In this document: positions 10,886 to 16,774 of the stretch, piece by piece
How the letters are laid out: each line of letters opens with the position of its first letter
How positions within the stretch are numbered: the first letter of the stretch is position 1
Source of the DNA: Firmicutes bacterium UBA3910
Lineage (GTDB): Bacteria > Bacillota > Limnochordia > Darwinibacteriales > Darwinibacteriaceae
Reading direction: 5' to 3'
DNA: 18,692 nt
Assembly: GCA_002391465.1 (NCBI GenBank)
Contig: DGFC01000001.1
Span: 2,578 to 21,269 of the forward strand
Notes under the pieces: generated by a model
The model's database searches: none
Seen by the model: the letters and a program-made list of their open reading frames with translations, nothing else
What the model was told of the DNA's origin: nothing
Translations under genes and position numbers: made by a program

Positions 10886-11248
10886 TTGGCGAACCCCATT
10901 TTGAGTAAGTGTCCCGTCTGCGGTAAAGCGATGCAGGTTACCAGGCTGCACTGCCCGGGTTGTAAGACGACGGTGGAGGGGACATTTGACGCCTGCAAGT
11001 TCTGTCGGCTCGATCAAGAGCAGAGGCAGTTTATAGAGGTTTTCCTTACTGCCCGTGGGAACATCAAAGAAGTGGAGAGGTTTTTGGGTATTTCCTATCC
11101 TACCGTGCGCAGCCGGCTCGATGCGGTTTTGGAGGCCCTGGGCTATCGGGTGGAAAGGGAACAGGATTTGAGACGTAAGGAGATTTTGGAAGCGTTGGAT
11201 AAGGGAGAAATCACTTCGGAAGAAGCAATTAAGCTTCTGCGAAATTAG
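10886..11248 (+). CDS. DUF2089 zinc-ribbon / helix-turn-helix protein
   Basis: A 120-residue cytoplasmic protein of the DUF2089 family, common in Firmicutes and presumed to be a transcriptional regulator. Three CxxC pairs (C9/C12, C23/C26, C37/C40) form zinc-ribbon elements. Residues about 57-86 (GNIKEVERFLGISYPTVRSRL) look like a sigma-region-4 type helix-turn-helix. The last 25 residues (RRKEILEALDKGEITSEEAIKLL) form a SHOCT-like two-helix module that recurs at the N-terminus of the next protein. The start is TTG at 10886, with AGGTGG 9 nt upstream; there is no ATG alternative in a sensible place. It is the first gene of a two-gene operon, and the next start is 15 nt after its stop. It probably controls its partner or senses envelope state together with it; this is inference. 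Confidence 0.88.
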   Translation: MANPILSKCPVCGKAMQVTRLHCPGCKTTVEGTFDACKFCRLDQEQRQFIEVFLTARGNIKEVERFLGISYPTVRSRLDAVLEALGYRVEREQDLRRKEILEALDKGEITSEEAIKLLRN

Positions 11249-11263
11249 GGGAGGGAAGGTTGG

Positions 11264-12409
11264 ATGCAGCAGGAGCAGAGATTAATCCTGAAGATGCTGG
11301 AAGAGGGGAAAATCAACGCCGAAGAGGCGGAGGCCCTGCTCAATGCCTTGGGTGAGGCTGAACCTAAGGAGGAGGAAGCACAGGAAGAACCTTGGGCCAG
11401 GTTGGAAAAAATGGGCGAAGAGTTCGCGGCCAAAGTTGAGGCTGCAACTGAGAGGTTTGCCAAATCGTTGGAACACAAAACGGAAGGACTTAGTGAGAAG
11501 CTGGTTAAGCTTCCCAAAATCTTGACCAGAATCCCTTTTGTCGGTTTTGAACAGGCCCACGAGTTTACCCAGGTGCGGCGGGGACCAGTCACGGCCGAGG
11601 AAGGGGAAGTGATCCCCATCGCCCTGAGCAACTTCAACGGCCCAATCTGCGTTGAGGGCTGGTCTGAGGATGGCTGGCAGCTCATTGTTGTCCAGCGGAT
11701 ACGGGGACGAGACCGGGAAACACTGCGTGACCATCTCTACGAGGCGGAATGGGCGGATGGAGAAGCGCGAGACAGCTTTAGACTTAGCATCCCCGATCAG
11801 CTAGATCGGTTTGTATCACTCCATCTGATGGTGCCGAGGCATCGGAAATACGAGGTTACGACGGTGTCTGTAAACGGCTCCCTTCGTTTGGAAAACCTAA
11901 AAGGAACTACTGTCGAACTGAGGACTACCAATGGTTCCGTTTCTACTTGCTCGGTACGGAGTGAGCGGGTGGACGGTCGGATCAGCAATGGGTCATGTAA
12001 AATGGATGGGGTGGAGGCGGATGTCATTCGCTTCCGGATCGGAAATGGCTCCTATCGGGTGCAGGGTTCGGCTAGAGAGGTGGACTGTGTAGCAACCAAT
12101 GGGTCAATCGACCTGCGGGCGGATCAGATTCCCCAAACGAGCAATTACACCCTCCAGACTGTGAACGGGTCGATCACGGTCAAACTGCCGGATCAAGAAA
12201 ACGTTGGTACCTCCGTGCAGTTGAGTACATCGGTTGGCCGCATTCACACCAGTCTCGGTGCGTTGGAAAACACCACCGATGAGCGGGCTGGCGGTGGAGC
12301 CTCGTTTTCCGGGCAGACGGTAGGTTTTGCCGAGAAACCGGTTAGACTGGCCCTTAGTGCCACAACTACATCCGGTTCAATCTCAGTGTCTACCACGGAG
12401 GAAGACTAG
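11264..12409 (+). CDS. DUF4097 beta-helix protein with SHOCT-like N-terminus (LiaX/YvlB-like)
   Basis: A 381-residue protein with three parts. Residues 3-29 form the SHOCT-like two-helix module (LILKMLEEGKINAEEAEALL). Residues about 31-90 are a charged, probably coiled-coil linker. Residues about 115-378 form a DUF4097 domain, predicted to be a right-handed beta-helix. The helix coils are visible as NGS turns at 204, 223, 242, 261, 279 and 301 and SGS at 370; the first four are exactly 19 residues apart. No signal peptide is seen. LiaX of Enterococcus, which has this architecture, reports on cell-envelope damage by antimicrobial peptides; YvlB of Bacillus is related. The ATG has GAGGGAAGG upstream. 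A terminator follows. A role in envelope-stress sensing is inferred from family and neighbour. Confidence 0.87.
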   Translation: MQQEQRLILKMLEEGKINAEEAEALLNALGEAEPKEEEAQEEPWARLEKMGEEFAAKVEAATERFAKSLEHKTEGLSEKLVKLPKILTRIPFVGFEQAHEFTQVRRGPVTAEEGEVIPIALSNFNGPICVEGWSEDGWQLIVVQRIRGRDRETLRDHLYEAEWADGEARDSFRLSIPDQLDRFVSLHLMVPRHRKYEVTTVSVNGSLRLENLKGTTVELRTTNGSVSTCSVRSERVDGRISNGSCKMDGVEADVIRFRIGNGSYRVQGSAREVDCVATNGSIDLRADQIPQTSNYTLQTVNGSITVKLPDQENVGTSVQLSTSVGRIHTSLGALENTTDERAGGGASFSGQTVGFAEKPVRLALSATTTSGSISVSTTEED

Positions 12410-12466
12410 ACCGAGATAATTATCCCAGCAGGACATGGGCTGAGCAAAGAGAATAATTTCAGACAG

Positions 12467-12496
12467 AAGAGGTGGTATTAACCGCCTCTTTTCTTT
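12467..12496 (+). terminator. Terminator of the DUF2089-DUF4097 operon
   Basis: A 9-bp stem AAGAGGTGG/CCGCCTCTT (12467-12475 and 12482-12490, one G-T pair) with loop TATTAA runs into TTTTCTTT. It sits 18 nt before the HAD start, so that gene needs its own promoter or read-through. Confidence 0.85.
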
Positions 12497-12514
12497 GGAA
12501 GAGAGGTAACAGCA

Positions 12515-13327
12515 ATGATTAAGTTTATAGCCTGCGATTTGGACGACAGTCTTCTAGATCGCAGCGGCAAAATTAGTCCTGAAAACAAAGCAGCCATCAA
12601 ACTGGTTAGGGAGAAGGGGATTGGCCTTACCATCGCCACCGGCAGAATGTTCCAGTCCGCCGCAGCTTTCGCCCGTGAGTTGGGTCTGGACGAAGAACAG
12701 CCCCTTATCTGTTACAACGGAGCTTTGGTTCAGCGCCTGTCTGGAGAAACACTCTATCATGAACCGCTGCCAACGGCCGTAGCCTGCAAGCTGGCAGAGC
12801 ATGCCCGGGCTAATGATTGGGTAATCAATGCCTACCTTAACGATGAGCTTTATGTGCAGCGCTGGGATGAGCATGCGGCCCGCTATGCCACTACGGCCAG
12901 TGTGGACGTGAAGGTTGTGCCCAATCTAGCGGAATTCATGCGTAAGGGTGAAATGGAGCCTGCGAAACTCCTGGTGACCACTCCACCGGAGGAGGTGTCG
13001 GAACGCATAGTCCAGATCAGAACGTTGGCTGGCGATTTCGTGCAGATCGCCCAGTCGCGGGAGGATATGATCGAGATTACCCGCAGCGGTGTGCACAAGG
13101 GTAAGGCTCTGTTACGCCTAGTAGAGTCTATGGGCCTGGACATGTCTGAGGTAATGGCAATTGGGGACAGCAGCAATGATTTGACCATGCTGGAAATGGC
13201 GGGGTTGGGGATCGCCATGGGTAATGCGGGGCCTGAAATAAAGAACGCAGCCGATTATGTTACCCTTTCCAATGGGGATCATGGTGTGGCCTACGCACTT
13301 AACAAATACGTTTTGGGTAAGAGTTGA
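12515..13327 (+). CDS. Cof-type HAD-IIB family hydrolase
   Basis: A cytoplasmic phosphatase of the haloacid dehalogenase superfamily (Cof/YidA group), which dephosphorylates sugar phosphates and other small phosphoesters. The 270 residues fit the group. The motifs are: I, CDLDDSLLD with nucleophile D8 and D10; II, IATGR (T42 region); III, HKGKAL with the conserved lysine; and IV, GDSSNDLTML. A C2-type cap lies between motifs II and III. Motif I reads DxDDS where DxDGT is usual; both catalytic aspartates are kept, so activity is expected. The ATG has GAGAGG 8 nt upstream. No promoter is evident between the preceding terminator and the start. Substrate cannot be assigned; the neighbouring sugar-ABC ATPase makes a sugar phosphate plausible. 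Confidence 0.93.
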   Translation: MIKFIACDLDDSLLDRSGKISPENKAAIKLVREKGIGLTIATGRMFQSAAAFARELGLDEEQPLICYNGALVQRLSGETLYHEPLPTAVACKLAEHARANDWVINAYLNDELYVQRWDEHAARYATTASVDVKVVPNLAEFMRKGEMEPAKLLVTTPPEEVSERIVQIRTLAGDFVQIAQSREDMIEITRSGVHKGKALLRLVESMGLDMSEVMAIGDSSNDLTMLEMAGLGIAMGNAGPEIKNAADYVTLSNGDHGVAYALNKYVLGKS

Positions 13328-13426
13328 TCCGCTGCCTTGCGAGGATTCAAAAAGGAGAAATCTGGGCTTTTAACTGAGGTATTTCGCCAAAAGGCAGAAT
13401 TTAGCTTACTCAAAAGCAAAAAATCT

Positions 13427-13466
13427 TTGCATAACGATCTAAACTGTGTTATTATGTTAACGTAAT
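13427..13466 (+). promoter_or_regulatory. Promoter of the sugar-ABC ATPase with overlapping palindrome
   Basis: -35 TTGCAT (13427-13432) and -10 TATTAT (13450-13455) are separated by 17 bp. A near-perfect 16-bp palindrome, ATTATGTTAACGTAAT (13451-13466, one mismatched pair of positions), covers the -10 box and the likely start site, a classic repressor position. It lacks the central CG of LacI/CcpA sites, so it is not a standard cre box. Confidence 0.75.
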
Positions 13467-13468
13467 AT

Positions 13469-13501
13469 AATATGTTCCGAGTGTCAACTCGGACATATTT
13501 T
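13469..13501 (+). promoter_or_regulatory. Hairpin in the 5' UTR of the sugar-ABC ATPase gene
   Basis: AATATGT-T-CCGAGT (13469-13482) pairs with ACTCGGACATATT (13487-13499) around the loop GTCA, leaving one bulged T. A short TTT follows. It begins a few bases after the expected transcription start. It could be a 5' stabilising hairpin or a weak attenuator; the T-run is too short to call a terminator. Confidence 0.6.
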
Positions 13502-13536
13502 AAATATGCCATTTTGTGGTGAGAGGAGTTAAGTCA

Positions 13537-14646
13537 TTGGCACAAGTTCTTTTAAGGGACGTTACCAAGCGCTTTGGTAATGTTGTAGCAGTCAACAATA
13601 TCAGCTTAGACGTGAAAGACAGAGAATTTATTGTGTTGGTTGGGCCGTCCGGTTGTGGAAAAACCACTACCTTGAGGATGGTTGCAGGTCTTGAGGAAAT
13701 CACTGAAGGTGACATCTACATCGGCGACATGCACGTAAACAACGTTCCTCCGAAAGATAGGGATATTGCAATGGTTTTCCAAAACTACGCACTTTATCCC
13801 CACATGGACGTTTACAACAACATGGCGTTCGGCCTCAAGCTGCGCAAGTTCCCTAAAGCGGAAATTGACAACAGGGTAAAACACGCCGCAAGGCTGCTCG
13901 GTATCGAGAACCTGTTGGATCGTAAGCCCAGAGCTCTCTCCGGTGGACAGCGTCAGAGGGTAGCCGTTGGCCGTGCCATCGTGCGCGAACCTAAGGTGTT
14001 CCTCATGGACGAACCCCTTTCCAACTTGGACGCCAAGTTGAGGGTACAGATGAGGGCCGAGCTGAGCAAACTTCACAGCAGGCTCGAAGCAACCATTATC
14101 TACGTAACTCACGACCAGACTGAAGCCATGACCATGGGTGACCGTATTGTCGTTATGAAAGACGGCCTTATCTATCAGGCTGGTGCACCCCTGGACATCT
14201 ACAACAACCCTGACAACATGTTTGTGGCCGGCTTTATTGGCAGCCCAGCCATGAACTTCATCGATGCTGTGCTCGTTAAAGAAGGGGATACTTACATCAT
14301 TGATGCTAAGACCTTCAAGGTGGAAATCCCCGCCGAGAGAGCCGCTAAGATTGAGGGCATTGGCAAGTATGTTAACAAGCCTATCGTCTTTGGTATCCGT
14401 CCCGAGGACATTGAAGACGCTGCCATCGTAGCCGAAGATCCTCGTTACCAGATTGTTGAGGCTGACGTAGACGTAACTGAGCCCATGGGTTCTGAAGTAT
14501 ACGCTTACCTGTCCAGCGGCGAGAGCACCTTTATCTCCCGCCTGGATGCTGGTACGGATGCAAAACCCGAGTCCAAGCATAAAGTGGGCTTTAACATGAC
14601 GAAGATTCACCTCTTCGATCCGGACACGGAGAACGTGGTACGCTAG
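13537..14646 (+). CDS. ugpC: Sugar ABC transporter ATP-binding protein, MsmX/UgpC/MalK type
   Basis: The ATPase subunit for CUT1-type carbohydrate importers; in Firmicutes one such protein (MsmX) serves several sugar transporters. From TTG at 13537 it has 369 residues: Walker A GPSGCGKTT (36-44), Q-loop MVFQNYALYPHM (Q82), signature LSGGQ (134-138), Walker B VFLMDEP (154-160), D-loop SNLDAKLR, H-loop THDQTEAM (H192), and a C-terminal OB/TOBE regulatory domain (GIRPEDI near 290). TTG at 13537 is chosen because GAGAGGAG lies 8 nt upstream and the family begins MAxVxLxxVxKxFG; GTG at 13516 precedes the ribosome site. No permease or binding protein is encoded nearby, so it is an orphan ATPase with its own promoter and terminator, which fits a shared energiser. 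The choice among ugpC, msmX and malK is by convention. Confidence 0.93.
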   Translation: MAQVLLRDVTKRFGNVVAVNNISLDVKDREFIVLVGPSGCGKTTTLRMVAGLEEITEGDIYIGDMHVNNVPPKDRDIAMVFQNYALYPHMDVYNNMAFGLKLRKFPKAEIDNRVKHAARLLGIENLLDRKPRALSGGQRQRVAVGRAIVREPKVFLMDEPLSNLDAKLRVQMRAELSKLHSRLEATIIYVTHDQTEAMTMGDRIVVMKDGLIYQAGAPLDIYNNPDNMFVAGFIGSPAMNFIDAVLVKEGDTYIIDAKTFKVEIPAERAAKIEGIGKYVNKPIVFGIRPEDIEDAAIVAEDPRYQIVEADVDVTEPMGSEVYAYLSSGESTFISRLDAGTDAKPESKHKVGFNMTKIHLFDPDTENVVR

Positions 14647-14671
14647 TAAGCAAGTCTGTTTCAGCTAATAT

Positions 14672-14701
14672 AGAGAGCACATAGGGTGCTCTCTTTTTTT
14701 G
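14672..14701 (+). terminator. Terminator of the sugar-ABC ATPase gene
   Basis: A perfect 9-bp stem AGAGAGCAC/GTGCTCTCT (14672-14680 and 14686-14694) with loop ATAGG ends in a run of T to 14700. It separates the ATPase gene from the porin leader downstream. Confidence 0.93.
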
Positions 14702-14778
14702 TCTGCGTGTCAGAACTGGAAAGATCTACATGGCCTCTAGCAGGAGGAATAGAAAAAAGCAAGGAGAATACCATAGGC

Positions 14779-15055
14779 GACCCACCGCAAAATCAGGAGA
14801 TTTCTATTGCGACTTCACTAACTTATGTTAGTTACAAATGCGGTGGTCAGTGTTCGATTCTGCAAGTCACTCGCCAAAGGAGGTGTGTCCCCAAGAGATG
14901 CAGGGATCGAACAGGTGCAGCACACTAGATATGACACAGCCTGAGGACGGACAGGCGAGGAAACAAGGAGACTCCCCTCAATGTCCTCTCTACGCAGCAG
15001 AGACGGAGAGGCTGCACCGATGAGCAACAAATAAGATAAAGGGGATAGACAGATT
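14779..15055 (+). promoter_or_regulatory. Structured leader of the first porin gene (candidate regulatory RNA)
   Basis: The 354 bases between the terminator and the porin start hold no convincing gene, but from 14779 are rich in pairing. A 10-bp stem (14779-14789 with 14839-14848, one bulged C) encloses the palindrome ACTAAC-TTAT-GTTAGT (14817-14832). A 14-bp stem with one bulge (14851-14864 with 14899-14913) carries AAAGGAGGTG in its loop. An 8-bp stem GGTGCAGC/GCTGCACC (14914-14921 with 15011-15018) abuts it and encloses smaller hairpins, including GCCTG/CAGGC (14939-14943, 14952-14956). Several blocks recur in the leader of the next porin gene. No good promoter hexamers are visible; 14702-14778 shows nothing I can name. 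Confidence 0.6.
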
Positions 15056-16381
15056 ATGAAAAAGACTATTATTCTTGCTTTAATCGTAGCCTTAGTCGCG
15101 GCAGTACCTGTAGCAGCTGCCGGCGTAGACTTCGGCGGTTCAATCGAAACTGAAATTGCAGTTAACAAGAAAAAGGGCGAAGACGTACAAGTCGTACCTG
15201 GTTCTGAACTTTCCTTGAACCTCGGCGTAAACGCCGCGCAGGACAAAGTTCGGGCTGGTCTGGAATTTGGCTTGTCTGAAGAGGAAGATGGCTTGGTACC
15301 CAGCGGTATTTCCCTGGGTGACATCGAGCTGAAACAGGCTTTCATCGAAGCTGACGGTGCCTTCTGGCACGGCGGCCCAGAGGCCACAACTCGTTTTGGT
15401 ACACTGGGTATTGATTACAGCCCATACGCAAGCCTTACCGGTCGCAGCGGTATCAGCATCAGCGGTGTAGATCTAGACGTTATTGAACTGAATGGTTTCT
15501 ACGCCCTAGCTGCAGAAGGTGAGAGCGATGTATTGGGTATGCGCTCCAGCCTCAACCTGCTTGACGAAGTTGATCTGGGTATTGCAGTGCTCAGTGATTC
15601 GGATATCATCCGTATTCAGGCTGACGCAGCCGCAGAGCCCATCGAAGGTCTGCGCATCGCAGCCAGCGCAGCAGCTGACCGGACAGAGGAATCTGGCCTT
15701 CAGATGGACAACCTGGTTAAGGTAGCTGCTGACTACGCACTGGATGAAAACACAAACATTACTGTTGGTTTCAAACACATCAGTGATGACTGGGCCGTGA
15801 CGAATGATGACGGTAAACCTAAGTATATTGCTGAGAAGACTGAGGATGGCGACGGCGAGCACGACTGGATTCACCTCGAACGGGCCAAGAACCGTGGTGT
15901 CTTTGTAGGCCTCGAGACTGCCCAGCAGGGTATCAACCTGGCAGCTGCCTACGACCAGATGTTTGCTGAAGCAAGCATCGCTGCTGACACCGAGTACGAA
16001 GGGTTCAGGTTTGACGTGAAAACCGTTCTGGACGTACCTGCCATGAGCGCCATGGCTGCTAAGTCCACCACCTTCGGCGTAAGCCGTGAGTTCGACGTAA
16101 TGGAAGGTTTGGCAGTTGACGCAAGGTACGAAGGTAAATGGACCGGTGGCGAAGAGAAGGGTCTCGTACACACCATTGGTGCCAAGAGCACCCTCGGCAT
16201 CCTGCCTGCAGTTGACGGTCTTGAGCTAAGCGCTGAAGTATCCGCCGCAGAGCTGAAATTGGATGCAGTGGATTACAAAGTCGGTGCTAAGTTTGCTGCA
16301 CCGAACGGCGTAAACCTCGGTATCGAACATGCCCGCTATGACGGTACTACCTTCAACGCTGGTATGAAAGTTGAGTTCTAA
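15056..16381 (+). CDS. Outer-membrane porin-like beta-barrel protein
   Basis: A 441-residue exported protein. The signal peptide is MKKTIILALIVALVAAVPVA with cleavage likely after AAA22; the mature chain begins GVDFGGSIETEI, a typical first strand, continues with many alternating short strands and acidic turns, and ends FNAGMKVEF with the C-terminal phenylalanine needed for barrel insertion. There is no SLH domain, unlike OmpM-type porins of Negativicutes. The size would fit a 16-18 strand barrel. An AAAGGGG site lies 11 nt before the ATG. It is preceded by the long structured leader and followed by its own terminator. The N-terminus resembles the next barrel (pattern xVxFxGxxxxxxxxN), though overall similarity appears low. 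General diffusion or sugar-specific pore is the likely role; the substrate is unknown. Confidence 0.82.
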   Translation: MKKTIILALIVALVAAVPVAAAGVDFGGSIETEIAVNKKKGEDVQVVPGSELSLNLGVNAAQDKVRAGLEFGLSEEEDGLVPSGISLGDIELKQAFIEADGAFWHGGPEATTRFGTLGIDYSPYASLTGRSGISISGVDLDVIELNGFYALAAEGESDVLGMRSSLNLLDEVDLGIAVLSDSDIIRIQADAAAEPIEGLRIAASAAADRTEESGLQMDNLVKVAADYALDENTNITVGFKHISDDWAVTNDDGKPKYIAEKTEDGDGEHDWIHLERAKNRGVFVGLETAQQGINLAAAYDQMFAEASIAADTEYEGFRFDVKTVLDVPAMSAMAAKSTTFGVSREFDVMEGLAVDARYEGKWTGGEEKGLVHTIGAKSTLGILPAVDGLELSAEVSAAELKLDAVDYKVGAKFAAPNGVNLGIEHARYDGTTFNAGMKVEF

Positions 16382-16402
16382 GAACAACGGCATAAGCAGT
16401 AC

Positions 16403-16434
16403 AAATGACCCCCATGCTCGGGGGTCATTTTTTG
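16403..16434 (+). terminator. Terminator of the first porin gene
   Basis: A perfect 11-bp stem AAATGACCCCC/GGGGGTCATTT (16403-16413 and 16420-16430) with loop ATGCTC is followed by T to 16433. The next porin gene therefore needs its own promoter. Confidence 0.95.
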
Positions 16435-16595
16435 TCCTATTTGCAGAACAACAAGCAGGGTTTTACGTATAACTATAGAAGTACGGGTAGAACATGGATC
16501 ATTTATACCAGGGGTGGAAATTTTTCGCACTGATAGAAGGATTTACCGTTTGTTTGTCAAATATCGGTATATGATTTAGCTTTGCTTTATGCTTC

Positions 16596-16774
16596 CTGAA
16601 GTTACTGGAAGGAAAGGAGGTGCCTGCTCAGTATCCAGTGACCAATGGGAAGGTAAAGGCATTACCAGTGGGCGACGGGGTCAAGGAAACACGGAAACTT
16701 TTCCCCATAATCCCGAGGTGATGAGGATATACTTATACTAGAAACACTTTCCAAAAAACTGAGGGGGAAAAATA
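16596..16774 (+). promoter_or_regulatory. Structured leader of the second porin gene, related to the first
   Basis: The 340 bases from the terminator to the start contain no credible gene. From 16596 the sequence follows the first porin's leader block by block: CTG-AAGTTACT then AAAGGAGGTG (16613-16622), AGGTAAAGGCA (16651-16661), GACGG (16674-16678), AGGAAACAcGGAaACT..CCCC (16684-16706) and GATGAG (16720-16725). Pairings include GTTACTGGA/TCCAGTGAC (16601-16609 with 16634-16642), which puts AAAGGAGGTG in the loop, GGTAA/TTACC (16652-16656, 16662-16666), and TGACC/GGTCA (16639-16643, 16679-16683), which competes with the first. A -10 like TATGAT lies at 16570-16575 without a good -35. 16435-16560 is AT-rich and holds nothing I recognise. 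Confidence 0.6.

Noticed and set aside
13606-14610. Long open frame antisense to the sugar-ABC ATPase gene
   Set aside because: It mirrors a well-supported gene, has no ribosome site or recognisable domain, and follows from codon bias of the true gene.
14742-14778. AGGAGG and AAGGAG sites before the first porin leader as evidence of a small gene
   Set aside because: No start codon at suitable spacing opens a frame of useful length or coding character.
14852-14860. tRNA or tmRNA T-loop like GTTCGATTC
   Set aside because: No cloverleaf or acceptor stem can be drawn around it; the sequence is instead one arm of the 14-bp stem with 14899-14913.
16618-16706. Cobalamin-riboswitch resemblance in the second porin leader (GGTGCC, AATGGGAAGG, GACGGGG)
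   Set aside because: The B12 box GCCACTG and the rest of the conserved core are missing, and the matching pieces are not shared with the related first leader.
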